Positions 52,904 through 61,965 of a DNA stretch of 64,000 nt are shown here, piece by piece. The stretch is from Bacteroidetes bacterium UBA2364. GTDB lineage: Bacteria; Bacteroidota; Rhodothermia; Rhodothermales; UBA2364. The DNA lies in the NCBI GenBank assembly GCA_002344075.1, contig DDTM01000068.1:55509-119508 (forward strand). Reading direction: 5' to 3'. Every line of letters starts with the position of its first letter. Position 1 is the first letter of the stretch. The position numbers were made by a program, and so were the translations under genes. The notes beneath the pieces were generated by a model. The model was given only the letters and a program-made list of their open reading frames with translations, was not told where the DNA came from and made no database searches.

Positions 52904-54286
52904 TTATTTAGGTTTACTGCCTTGCTCTATCCAGCACCTCATCGCTTCCCGTTCTTCTTTGGTCATTTTGGTCTTATTCAGCAAAGGCATGGATTCTGTT
53001 AGCACGACCCGCTGTAAGATTTTATCTTTGGCATGGATAATCTGCGCGGGTGTCTCAAACAAGACGCCATTTGGTGCAACTTTAAAAACGTCGTCGGTGG
53101 GTTTAGACGCATGGCATGTTTGGCACCTTGTCTGAACAATGCTATGTATTTCTTCATATTTAATTGGGCGACACGCGGCAACATTCGGAGTTGCTTTGGG
53201 ACCCGTAACAAACGCGACACCGAGCAAAATCAATACGGAGGCGGGTAAAATCCAGACATTGTATTCATGACGTTCCAAGACATTGAGGTAATGTTTAATT
53301 CCAGCCAATGCCACCGATAGGGCGAAAAGAATTAGCCAAGGATGTTCGTGTCCGAACGTTGTGGGGAAATGGTTGCTGATCATCACAAACAACACAGGCA
53401 ATGTAAAATAGTTGTTGTGCAAGGAGCGTAAACCGGCTTTTTTCCCCAATAGCGGGTCTGGGTTTTCGCCTTTTTTTGCGGCGGCAACCAAGGCTTTTTG
53501 AGAAGGAATGATCACAAAAAATACATTCGCCGCCATGATGGTTCCCAAAAAAGCCCCAAAGTGGATGAAAGCGGCCCTTGGGCTAAAGACTTGGGTATAA
53601 AAGAAGGCAAATCCAATGGCTATAACCAAAAACACAAGACCAAAAAGCAGGTTGTTTTGAATAATTGGTGTTCGGCAAAGTCCATCATAGAGTAACCAGC
53701 CTATCAATAACGAGCCAGCACCAATAGTGATGGCGGTAAGGGGTTGTAAATCCATGATTTGTGGGTCTATCAACATGGACCTAGCATTGAAGTAATACAC
53801 CACGAATAAAAGACAAAAACCCGATAACCACGTAAAATAAGCTTCGTATTTGAACCAGTGGAGTTTTTTAGGAATCTCGGCAGGGGCTATTTTGTATTTC
53901 TCTAAATAATAAAAGCCACCGCCATGAACAGCCCAAAGGTTCCCTGCCAATTCCTCACGAATGCCTTCGGTACGGTTAAGTGCATTTTCTAAAAAGACAA
54001 AATAGAACGAAGCACCAATCCATGCGATACCAAAGGTGAAGTGCATGAGCCTAATGACCAAGTTCATCCATTCAAACATATGGGCTTCCCATGGCGTACC
54101 CAATACAAGACGATAACCCAAAAACAAGGCGACAGCCAGTAAAAGCAAAAGGGTTCCATATATCCAGCCTTTTTGCCGTTCGTCAGGCCGTTTGGAATCA
54201 TTGGCTTTCTTCCGAACATGGAATGTAACCGTCATGCCAAAAAGGCCCAAAAAGGCCAGTACCGCAAAAATAAACGCAAACAGCAT
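52904..54286 (-). CDS. puuD: Membrane-bound urate oxidase with cytochrome c domain (PuuD type)
   Basis: A 460-residue urate hydroxylase: eight or so membrane helices (LLLLLAVALFLGYRLVLG; FGIAWIGASFYFVFLEN; AITIGAGSLLIGWLLYDGL and others) followed by a C-terminal cytochrome c domain with the haem motif CQTCH at 388-392 and a probable axial Met in TESMPLL. It oxidises urate to 5-hydroxyisourate and passes electrons to the respiratory chain instead of making H2O2 like classical uricase. Context, between allantoicase and the UraD-UraH fusion, supports this strongly. Confidence 0.92.
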   Translation of the reverse strand: MLFAFIFAVLAFLGLFGMTVTFHVRKKANDSKRPDERQKGWIYGTLLLLLAVALFLGYRLVLGTPWEAHMFEWMNLVIRLMHFTFGIAWIGASFYFVFLENALNRTEGIREELAGNLWAVHGGGFYYLEKYKIAPAEIPKKLHWFKYEAYFTWLSGFCLLFVVYYFNARSMLIDPQIMDLQPLTAITIGAGSLLIGWLLYDGLCRTPIIQNNLLFGLVFLVIAIGFAFFYTQVFSPRAAFIHFGAFLGTIMAANVFFVIIPSQKALVAAAKKGENPDPLLGKKAGLRSLHNNYFTLPVLFVMISNHFPTTFGHEHPWLILFALSVALAGIKHYLNVLERHEYNVWILPASVLILLGVAFVTGPKATPNVAACRPIKYEEIHSIVQTRCQTCHASKPTDDVFKVAPNGVLFETPAQIIHAKDKILQRVVLTESMPLLNKTKMTKEEREAMRCWIEQGSKPK

Positions 54287-54298
54287 GTGTAAAGTCCG

Positions 54299-55324
54299 TT
54301 AAACTATATGGCCAAATAGACGCAGGCGGCTGACGCCTCCATCAGGATAAATCGAAAAGCGGACATGAGAAACGGGGGGCAAGCCTTTCGATAGATCTGC
54401 CCAATGTTCATGATCGGCTTGCAACTTGAGGGGGGGCATGAGGGCTTGCCATTCCACCTTTCCTTCCAAGACTTGTTCGTCGTCTGAAGCCATACAGCCC
54501 TCCAGCGTGCAAAAATCGGGATAATTACCTTTAAAATGCGCCGTATCTACCAATACTTGCCCCAATACCCCTGGATGCCCTAACCGAAGGATGACCCAAT
54601 CGTGGTGGTTGGGTGTACGACTGCGTTTGGTTTCCCAACCGTCGCCCATATTAATGCCCCGTTGTGGGAGGATCAGGTTGCGCATGTCGCTAAAATACAT
54701 GTCATTACACGCAAGGGCATGGCCTCCATTTAAGGCTGCGGCCAGGTCTATTGATTCGTGCTTAGAAACAGAAGACCAATCTTTTTGTACCTCTCCATAC
54801 ACACGAAACCTTGCAACCCCGCCATCAGGATAAATGTGTAGCCGGACGTGATTAATGGGCGTTGCTTTATGACAAAGATAATAATTATGGCTGCCGGGGT
54901 CGAGTGGTACGCGGGGCAATAAAACCTCCCAGCGCAAAGCGGGGTCGTCCCAATTCATAACGGTTTGTCCTGGCTCCAGTACAATGCCTTCTATGGATGC
55001 AAATGGTGGGTGATTGCCCGTAAAGTGGTTGGTGTCTATGTCGAAACCTGCTACTATTCCGGTAGCAGCCAAACGTATAACCGCATAATCGTGGCCGGGT
55101 GTGCGCCGCCTCCGAGATTCCCAGCCATCCATCCATTTACCACGATCGGTATATTTGTCTGCAATAAAAACGCCACGACCCGGTTTGATCAGGTTTTCTT
55201 TTTCGGCAAAGAACTCGTCGGTTGCATACAAAACCTCACCGCCCATGGCCTCGGCGGCTAAATAGGTAAGTTTGGTGAAACTGGGTGCTTCTTTTATGAT
55301 TTCTTTGATGGTCTGAGAATACAT
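54299..55324 (-). CDS. alc: Allantoicase
   Basis: A 341-residue enzyme that splits allantoate into (S)-ureidoglycolate and urea. It consists of two similar beta domains: GKWMDGWESRRRRTPGHDYA followed by FDIDTNHFTGNHPPFASIEG in the first and GDGWETKRSRTPNHHDWVIL followed by DTAHFKGNYPDFCTLEG in the second. Both repeats are complete. The ATG at 55324 overlaps the end of the upstream allantoinase gene by 31 bp. Confidence 0.95.
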   Translation of the reverse strand: MYSQTIKEIIKEAPSFTKLTYLAAEAMGGEVLYATDEFFAEKENLIKPGRGVFIADKYTDRGKWMDGWESRRRRTPGHDYAVIRLAATGIVAGFDIDTNHFTGNHPPFASIEGIVLEPGQTVMNWDDPALRWEVLLPRVPLDPGSHNYYLCHKATPINHVRLHIYPDGGVARFRVYGEVQKDWSSVSKHESIDLAAALNGGHALACNDMYFSDMRNLILPQRGINMGDGWETKRSRTPNHHDWVILRLGHPGVLGQVLVDTAHFKGNYPDFCTLEGCMASDDEQVLEGKVEWQALMPPLKLQADHEHWADLSKGLPPVSHVRFSIYPDGGVSRLRLFGHIV

Positions 55325-56646
55325 GTTCCTGTTTTGATAGTGTTTTGGCGGTGAACGAGGATGTTTTCGCCCGCTACATAGGTGGCGATGACGTTTCCAG
55401 TTAAGGATTTACCGACGTAGGGTGATATTTTATGGCGGTAACGCAAGTCTTCTGACTTCAGAATAAACGATATTTCTGGCTGCCAGACCACAAGATCGGC
55501 ATCTGAACCCACTTGTATGATACCTTTTTGTGGGAAAAGCGCTAAAAATCTCGCAGGGTTTTCCGTTAGTAGCGGGATAAATGTTTCGATGGTAAGCCAG
55601 TCTTTGAGTGCTGCCCAACTGGCAGAAAGCAGGGATTGTAATCCTGCAATACCTCCCCAAGCTGTTTTAAAACTACCGCTTTCCAAGGATTTTATTTCCG
55701 GTGGGGCTGGTGAATGGTCGGAGGTGATGAAATCCAAAACCCCGCGATTGAGGGCCTCTTTCAATTGATTATTATTGGCTTCTGTTCTAATGGGCGGCGC
55801 ACATTTGTAAATAGGCTGTCCGTCGGGAATTTCTTCCGCAGAGAAGAACAGATAGTGTGCACAAGTTTCTGCCGTTAATGGCAAATTGTTTTCACGTGCT
55901 TGTTCAATTAAATCAAGTGCTTGTGCAGAAGAAACATGTACAATATGGGTCTTGCAGCGGTGCTTTTTGCATAAATCAATTACAGCTTCGATGGCGCTAA
56001 CTTCCCAAGCGGGAGGGCGGCTATTCAGGTAGTGTTGATACCGCAGTGGGTCGGAATAGTCCGAGAACCCGCCTGTACCGTCTGGTATTTCGCAATGCAC
56101 CAGTAAAGGAATATCGGCTTTGGCCAGTAGTGGCATGGCCGTGTCGAGGTCTTCTAATGTCGTATTCGGGAATTCATTTATGCCGGAATGAACTAAAAAT
56201 GCCTTGATCCCCAAGACACCAGCGGCAATCAAGTCTGGAAGTTGGTTTATATTGCCCGGTATCAATCCGCCATAAAACCCACAATGAACATTGGTTTTAC
56301 CTGAAGCGGACTGTAATTTTGTGTTGAGCGCTTTGGAATTGGTGGTAACAGGGCTGGCATTCAGCGGCATATCCACCAAAGATGTAGTACCACCATATGC
56401 GGCAGCCAGGGTGCCCGTTTCAAAACCTTCCCATTCTGTCCGCCCCGGTTCGTTGAGGTGTACATGGGCATCAATTACGCCGGGCATCAACACCGCTTCG
56501 CCATAGTCTTGTACTGCTTCATTTCGAAGGATTTTACGTGCTGTTCGGATTTCTGTTATTTTGCCTTGTTCAATAAAAATAATGGCTTCCTGTAACCGAC
56601 CATTGATGAAACAACGACGGCTATACAGTCCAGTTCGTTTTTTCAT
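55294..56646 (-). CDS. allB: Allantoinase
   Basis: A 450-residue amidohydrolase that opens allantoin to allantoate. The first metal ligands are His61 and His63 in DAHVHLNEPGRTEWEGF; the bridging carbamylated Lys is Lys148 in LGIKAFLVHSG; further ligands are in LLVHCE, HIVHVSS and the Asp in FITSDHSPAP. This is the binuclear-metal arrangement of allantoinases and dihydroorotases; the purine context decides for allantoinase. Its ATG overlaps the xdhB stop codon by 4 bp. Confidence 0.95.
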   Translation of the reverse strand: MKKRTGLYSRRCFINGRLQEAIIFIEQGKITEIRTARKILRNEAVQDYGEAVLMPGVIDAHVHLNEPGRTEWEGFETGTLAAAYGGTTSLVDMPLNASPVTTNSKALNTKLQSASGKTNVHCGFYGGLIPGNINQLPDLIAAGVLGIKAFLVHSGINEFPNTTLEDLDTAMPLLAKADIPLLVHCEIPDGTGGFSDYSDPLRYQHYLNSRPPAWEVSAIEAVIDLCKKHRCKTHIVHVSSAQALDLIEQARENNLPLTAETCAHYLFFSAEEIPDGQPIYKCAPPIRTEANNNQLKEALNRGVLDFITSDHSPAPPEIKSLESGSFKTAWGGIAGLQSLLSASWAALKDWLTIETFIPLLTENPARFLALFPQKGIIQVGSDADLVVWQPEISFILKSEDLRYRHKISPYVGKSLTGNVIATYVAGENILVHRQNTIKTGTCILRPSKKS

Positions 56647-58931
56647 GGTATTGAAGATGAATAAAGGGCAAGAAGTACTTTTTCGGGCGTCATTGGCGCG
56701 GTATAGGTCAAATGAGTTGTGGGGTTAAAAGCCGTTATGGCATTTGTTATGGCGAAATAAGCCCCAATGCCGTACATGAGTGGCGGTTCTCCCACCGCTT
56801 TGGATTTGAACAAGGCCAGTTCGGGACCTGCCTCGTCTAAAAAACGAACCACTATTTCACGAGGCACAGCATAGATGTCCGGAATTTTATACGTGGAAAG
56901 TGCATTGGCACGCAATTTCCCTTGTTGGTCATACACCACTTCTTCCATGGTCATCCAACCCATGCCTTGTATCAAGCCGCCTTCCACCTGTCCAATATCT
57001 ACCATGTGGTTCATACTGTTTCCGCCATCATGAATTATTTTTACCGTATCAAACTCATAGGTTCCTCGGATACAATCCACTTCTGCAAGTGTAATCGCGG
57101 TACCATATACATGGTAAGCAAAGGGATGGCCTTTTTCGCGGGTTTTATCAAAATGTATTTCTGGTGTGGCATAGTGTCCTTTGGCACTCAGGTTGGTTCG
57201 TTTTGTATGGCAAATTTTGATCAATTGCTCCCAAGACCATCCAGAAACGTTTTGATTGACCCATATATAATCGTTTTCGATAGATACTTCTCCGGATCCG
57301 GTCATTTCGGCTAAAACCGCTAATATGCGTGTTCGAATTTGTTTGCAGGCATCTAAAACGGCCTTCCCGTTTAAGTCGGCAGTGGCACTGGCCGCAGAGG
57401 GCGAGGTGTTTGCCACCCGACCTGTATTGGTGGTTTCCAAACGGATACGTTTGGTATGGATACCTAATGTTTTGGCCGCAACTTGTATCATTTTGGCATT
57501 GACGCCTTGCCCCATTTCTACTGCTCCTGTGCTTACACTCACGCTCCCGTCGGAATATACATGCACCAAGGCCCGCGCTTGGTTCATCATGGTATTGGTA
57601 AACGAAATACCAAAACAAATGGGCATTATTGCAATTCCTTTTTTACGATAATGATGTGTGTTATTAAAGGCCTCCACGTCCTTCAACATATGATCAAGGT
57701 CAAATTCTTCCCGTGCATTACGCCACGTTTCAATTGCTTTTGTATCTGAAAGTACTTGACCATAAGGCATTTCGTACCCATCTTGAACCAAGTTTTTCTC
57801 TTGAATCTCGAAAGCGGGAATGCCCAGAGCGGTTGCGGCATGATGTATGGCGGCTTCGATGACAAACATGCCTTGTGGCCCACCAAATCCACGAAAAGCA
57901 GTATTGGGGGGCAGGTGAGTCTTGCACGAATGGGCCGTTGCAGACACATTGGGGATGGCATAGCTATTGGTGGCATGGAATAGCGTTCGTTCTAAAATGG
58001 CTGGTGAAAGATCTGCCGCTGCGCCTCCATTTTGGTAATATGTAGCCTCATAGGCCAGAATACGTAGATTTGTATCCAATCCAATTTTGTAATCACTGGA
58101 ATAAGGGTGACGTTTTCCCGTCATACGCAAGTCTTGCATCCGGTGCGGGACTAATTTTGCCGATTTTCCGGTCTTCCATGCAGCCAACGCAGCAAGTGCG
58201 CCCCAAAGAGATGCCTGATCTTCTTTTCCCCCAAACCCTCCCCCTAATCGCGTGACATCTACTTCTATCCGGTTCATGGGTAAGCCTAAAATCCGTGCAA
58301 TGGTGCGTTGAACTGCCGTTGGACCTTGTGTGGAAGAGTGGACTTTAATGCCGCCGGATTCTGTTGGATAGGCGTAGGCGCCCTGTGTTTCTAAATAGAG
58401 GTGTTCTTGGCCACCATTTTCGGCAATACCGGAAAAAATATAGGCGCATTTTTCAAAGGCCGCATGAGGATCACCTCTTTTGAAGGTACGCGAAGGCGAA
58501 AGTAAGTGGCCTTTTGCGTAGGCTTCCCGTGGATCTGTAACGACAGGCAAAGGGTCAATTTCCAGTACAATGGCTTTTTTTGCCGCTTCTGCCGCTTCTG
58601 CCGTTTCTGCAACAATCAATAAAATGGGTTGTCCCTGAAAATGTACCTCGCCCTCTGCAAATAAAGGCTCGTCGGGCAATATTCCACCAATTTGGTTCTC
58701 CCCAGGAACGTCCTGAGCAGTCAGAATAGTCACTACGCCTGGTATCGTCGCTGCCGATTGGATGTCTAAACGGGTGATTTTTCCATGCGCCACTGGTGCA
58801 TCCAAAACCAAAAGACTTAAAGTCTCTTGCATCACTGGTAAGTCGTCCAAATACAAAGAACGTCCTGTAACGTGCCCTATCGCATCCGGATTTCCGAAGG
58901 AAGGTATAGGTACGGATGATGTTTGCTTCAT
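56643..58931 (-). CDS. xdhB: Xanthine dehydrogenase, molybdenum-binding subunit
   Basis: A 762-residue large subunit that binds the molybdenum cofactor and oxidises hypoxanthine and xanthine to urate. Motifs: IGHVTGRSLYLDDLP at the start, LGGGFGGKEDQA near 232, THLPPNTAFRGFGGPQGMFV near 345, SVSTGAVEMGQGVNAKMIQV near 470, and the catalytic Glu in SKAVGEPPLMYGIGAYFA near 716. The length fits the separate large subunit of bacterial XDH. It lies 9 bp after xdhA. Confidence 0.94.
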   Translation of the reverse strand: MKQTSSVPIPSFGNPDAIGHVTGRSLYLDDLPVMQETLSLLVLDAPVAHGKITRLDIQSAATIPGVVTILTAQDVPGENQIGGILPDEPLFAEGEVHFQGQPILLIVAETAEAAEAAKKAIVLEIDPLPVVTDPREAYAKGHLLSPSRTFKRGDPHAAFEKCAYIFSGIAENGGQEHLYLETQGAYAYPTESGGIKVHSSTQGPTAVQRTIARILGLPMNRIEVDVTRLGGGFGGKEDQASLWGALAALAAWKTGKSAKLVPHRMQDLRMTGKRHPYSSDYKIGLDTNLRILAYEATYYQNGGAAADLSPAILERTLFHATNSYAIPNVSATAHSCKTHLPPNTAFRGFGGPQGMFVIEAAIHHAATALGIPAFEIQEKNLVQDGYEMPYGQVLSDTKAIETWRNAREEFDLDHMLKDVEAFNNTHHYRKKGIAIMPICFGISFTNTMMNQARALVHVYSDGSVSVSTGAVEMGQGVNAKMIQVAAKTLGIHTKRIRLETTNTGRVANTSPSAASATADLNGKAVLDACKQIRTRILAVLAEMTGSGEVSIENDYIWVNQNVSGWSWEQLIKICHTKRTNLSAKGHYATPEIHFDKTREKGHPFAYHVYGTAITLAEVDCIRGTYEFDTVKIIHDGGNSMNHMVDIGQVEGGLIQGMGWMTMEEVVYDQQGKLRANALSTYKIPDIYAVPREIVVRFLDEAGPELALFKSKAVGEPPLMYGIGAYFAITNAITAFNPTTHLTYTAPMTPEKVLLALYSSSIP

Positions 58932-58940
58932 AACAGTCTC

Positions 58941-60350
58941 TTAAACAAATCGAATATCGGGTAGCGCTACTTGTAAATGGGCAAATACCAATTGCCGGAT
59001 TAACAGCCGCTTATATGCCTCTTGCCCACGGACATCGTTAATGGGAGCAATTTCTTGCTGTAAGACTTCGTTTGCGGCCTTGAATAGGGCTTCATGGGGT
59101 TTTTTACCAATCAAGAACTGGCATGTTTTTTCAAGATACTTGGGGTAAGGGGCCACTCCACCCGCCGAGAGATGAAGATGGGTGATCATCCCGTCTTCAT
59201 TGATTTTTATCATGCAGGCAGAGTTTACAGAAGCAATGTCTAAATGCGTCCGCTTACATACTTTTTCAAAATTAACAACAACGCCTTCTTCTGGTGGTAG
59301 GAACGAAATAGCGGTGAGGTGTTCCTCCAGACGTTTGGCCAATTGCTTGTATCCGGTATAAAAATCGCGCAGGGGAATGGTTCGTCCACGGCCAGATCGC
59401 GTAGAAAGATGGACATCGGCGTTTAATCCCAAAAAGAAAATACTGAAATCCCCAATGGGCGAGGCATTCACAATGTTTCCCGCCAAAGTCGCTTTGTTTC
59501 GTATCTGGGTGGATGAAACCAATTTGATGACTTTTGGGAGCGTGGGCAACATCTTCTGGAGTAAATCGGACTCGGCCAGTTGGGTGACAGTGGTAGAAGC
59601 ACCCAAAAAACAACGCCCGTTCTCCATCCAAATCCCTTGCAAGTCTATTTCCCGTGCTACCAGACGCGGCCTGCTGATGCGAACATTTTCCGGTCGCTGC
59701 ACCAATAAATCCGTTCCTCCACCCAAAACCACATTGTGGTCCTCCGGAATCCCTCGGTATTTTTCGGAGAGCATGTGTTGCAAAACCTGCAATCGTTCCG
59801 GAATTTGAGCAAAGTATGCTGGCAGGAAGCCTTTCTGCGTTAGTGCCGCCAAACGATCGCGGCCGGAAACCGTCTCCATAGTGTCGGTCAGGCGTGTAAT
59901 CGCCCGTTCAATGGATTTATAGCCAGTACAGCGGCAAATATTTCCATCCACCGCCGTAATCCCTGATTCTTTAGTTGGCTTGTGGTGGGTCATCATGAAT
60001 CCGGTAAGCGACATCACAAATCCAACCGTACAAAATCCACATTGCGTACCATTTTCTTCTACCAATGCTGCCTGAACTGGACTTAAATGGGGTAAATTCA
60101 CCCCTTCGACAGTGACCACGTGTCGGCCATTGACATTTCCCAAAGGCATAATGCAGGAGGTGACACTTCTATAAACCAATTGCCCGTCCTCAAAATCTCC
60201 AACCAAAAGTGTACAGGCTCCACAATCGCCTTCTCGGCACCCGATTTTGGTTCCGGTAAGCCGCCTATGATACCGTACAAAATCTAAAAGTGTACTACCT
60301 GCCGGATGATCCGTTTGAACCAATTGATGATTTAATAGAAAGGTAATCAT
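58941..60350 (-). CDS. xdhA: Xanthine dehydrogenase, iron-sulfur/FAD subunit
   Basis: A 469-residue small subunit. Residues 1-80 form a plant-type [2Fe-2S] ferredoxin domain with Cys38, Cys43, Cys46 and Cys66; residues 80-160 form the second cluster domain with Cys104, Cys107, Cys139 and Cys141 (CGFCTVGF and ICRCTGYKSIERA). Residues from about 190 are the FAD-binding domain (NVVLGGGTDLLVQ, TLAGNIVNASPIGD) and the CO-dehydrogenase C-like tail. All eight cluster cysteines are present. It follows guaD by 2 bp. Confidence 0.94.
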   Translation of the reverse strand: MITFLLNHQLVQTDHPAGSTLLDFVRYHRRLTGTKIGCREGDCGACTLLVGDFEDGQLVYRSVTSCIMPLGNVNGRHVVTVEGVNLPHLSPVQAALVEENGTQCGFCTVGFVMSLTGFMMTHHKPTKESGITAVDGNICRCTGYKSIERAITRLTDTMETVSGRDRLAALTQKGFLPAYFAQIPERLQVLQHMLSEKYRGIPEDHNVVLGGGTDLLVQRPENVRISRPRLVAREIDLQGIWMENGRCFLGASTTVTQLAESDLLQKMLPTLPKVIKLVSSTQIRNKATLAGNIVNASPIGDFSIFFLGLNADVHLSTRSGRGRTIPLRDFYTGYKQLAKRLEEHLTAISFLPPEEGVVVNFEKVCKRTHLDIASVNSACMIKINEDGMITHLHLSAGGVAPYPKYLEKTCQFLIGKKPHEALFKAANEVLQQEIAPINDVRGQEAYKRLLIRQLVFAHLQVALPDIRFV

Positions 60351-60352
60351 AC

Positions 60353-60832
60353 TTAATACTCAATTTTGGCCGTGCTGACAGACCATTTCTGGAAGGCTTC
60401 AAGGGCCTCCTCTCGCAACATCTGGCGGGTAAACAGTTTACGTTCGTTTAATGGACGTGCCAACTCTTCGTAGATAAACTGATCGTCGAACTGGATAGCA
60501 GCGGCATCTTCCTTGCTGTTGGCAAAATACAGGGCATCTGGTCTAGCCCAATAAATTGCTCCGAGGCACATCGGGCATGGTTCACAACTGCTGTAAACAT
60601 CGCAACCCGTTAGTTGAAAGGTTTGTAAAACACTACAAGCCTCTCTAATTGCCATGACTTCAGCGTGGGCGGTGGGGTCTTGAAGTCGCGTTACACTGTT
60701 TACGCCACGGGCAATGATTTTCCCCTCTTTCACCACCACTGCCCCAAAGGGACCGCCTTGCCCACTCGCTACATTCTCTTCCGACAACCTAATGGCTTCG
60801 TACATAAATTGGGCGTCAGGAGGGTTGTTCAT
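60353..60832 (-). CDS. guaD: Guanine deaminase (cytidine deaminase-like)
   Basis: A 159-residue zinc deaminase that converts guanine to xanthine and is the first gene of the purine operon. Zinc ligands and proton shuttle are His56 and Glu58 in TAHAEVMAI, and Cys83 and Cys86 in SSCEPCPMCLGAIYWA. The size and the following ARPDALYFANSKEDAAAIQF are typical of the small guanine deaminases rather than tRNA adenosine deaminases. Context with xdhA-xdhB supports guanine as substrate. Confidence 0.93.
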   Translation of the reverse strand: MNNPPDAQFMYEAIRLSEENVASGQGGPFGAVVVKEGKIIARGVNSVTRLQDPTAHAEVMAIREACSVLQTFQLTGCDVYSSCEPCPMCLGAIYWARPDALYFANSKEDAAAIQFDDQFIYEELARPLNERKLFTRQMLREEALEAFQKWSVSTAKIEY

Positions 60833-61139
60833 GCGTAATAAATAAGGTCTTTTAAAATTTGGTGGGACACAATATACAACATCCTCCCAAGTTTGGAAGC
60901 CCTTTTCTTGGAGAAATCAAGAAGGGCCTGTTTAATACAAAACGATTGTTTTTTAAGTGAATCATGGAGCGCAAGCAGCTATTGCCGAATTCGAGTGGGG
61001 CAGGGCGTCTCTCTGGATTGCCTAACGTGGAATATTTTAAACCGTTGCACAAAGTAGCTACAACAAGATGCACACATTTGACCCCAAACCGGAGTAAATA
61101 GGTATGTTAAAATAATTTGTTCACATAAAATTAAAAAAA
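60833..61139. other. Divergent intergenic region upstream of the purine operon
   Basis: About 380 bp separate guaD from the protease gene. The only notable structure is an imperfect hairpin, GCCCTTTTCTTG and CAAGAAGGGC around 60899-60929, without a T run. A 73-codon minus-strand frame (60852-61073) overlaps it but lacks coding character. The purine operon promoter must lie here, but I cannot point to it. Confidence 0.45.
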
Positions 61140-61143
61140 ACTA

Positions 61144-61173
61144 TTGATTTAGTAGCGCGTTTGTCTATATTTC
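61144..61173 (+). promoter_or_regulatory. Possible Bacteroidota-type promoter
   Basis: TTG at 61144 and TATATTTC at 61166-61173, 19 bp apart, resemble the -33 TTTG and -7 TAnnTTTG boxes of Bacteroidota and lie 40 bp before the protease gene start. The match is partial. Confidence 0.3.
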
Positions 61174-61212
61174 TATCGCAATACAATTTAATTCTTTAAA
61201 GCATATTCAGAC

Positions 61213-61875
61213 ATGAAAACAAATACTAATACTTCATTTATATTTAAGCTAATTATAATTTTAACTTATTGTTCTATAACAAAAAGTATATATGCGCAGA
61301 GCCATGAGCTGTTCGAACCTTTTAATGGAAAGTTGTCAAAAAAACAAGCAGAACGATTTACTGAATTCAAAAAGAGTGAAACGCTAACCGAATTTCAGTT
61401 TATTAAGTTGAAATTACCTCAATTTGATAAAGACACCCAATTTATACATATTGGTAAAATAATACCATTTGATAATAATAAAATAGTAAAGAAGAATAGT
61501 GAAGATGTACTTTCCTTAGAAAATGCCTTCGTGTGGTATGGCGAGAAAGAAAATAAAGGTAAAGAAAATAATACTTATAGCTTAGACCAAATGCGTGTTA
61601 GAATTTTAAGTAACAAAGGTCGGTTTTCTATTCATATAAATAATAAAGGTTATGAATATAGACTCTCTCAACTTGATAAAGATATTTATTTAATAAGCAG
61701 AGTGAACGTAAAGGAAAAGGCAAATTGTATAGTAGAAGTAGAAAGAAAAGAAAGACAACAGGGATCAGACGATCATGGAACAAAAATAGAGAATACGGCA
61801 ACAGAGAATATAGAGTCCATCCATTCTACTACTTCGTGGCAATGGGCAAGAGTAAATATGTATTATACACCATAA
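61213..61875 (+). pseudogene. N-terminal part of an interrupted exported metalloprotease gene
   Basis: A 220-codon frame with a signal peptide (FKLIIILTYCSITKSIYAQ) and a Lys/Glu-rich propeptide-like region. It ends at a single TAA at 61873-61875, after which the same reading frame continues without interruption (SCIKATNNSFCDEELLQEQA) into the metalloprotease domain. The two parts therefore form one gene broken by a nonsense codon. The whole region is AT-rich and Lys/Asn-rich compared with the purine operon beside it. Confidence 0.75.
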
Positions 61876-61965
61876 TCCTGCATAAAAGCCACAAATAATT
61901 CTTTCTGTGATGAGGAATTATTACAAGAACAAGCTTATTTCCAAATTTATATAACTAATGGTATA

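Noticed and set aside
55294..56646. Dihydroorotase as identity of the amidohydrolase
   Set aside because: The metal site is shared, but the neighbours are allantoicase and xanthine dehydrogenase and the EPGRTEWEGF stretch is typical of allantoinase.
60353..60832. tRNA-specific adenosine deaminase (TadA) as identity of the deaminase gene
   Set aside because: The zinc motif alone fits both, but it is the first gene of a purine catabolic operon directly before xdhA and the C-terminal region matches small guanine deaminases.
60852..61073. 73-codon minus-strand frame upstream of guaD
   Set aside because: It is in the divergent promoter region, shows no domain and overlaps a hairpin; coding character is poor.
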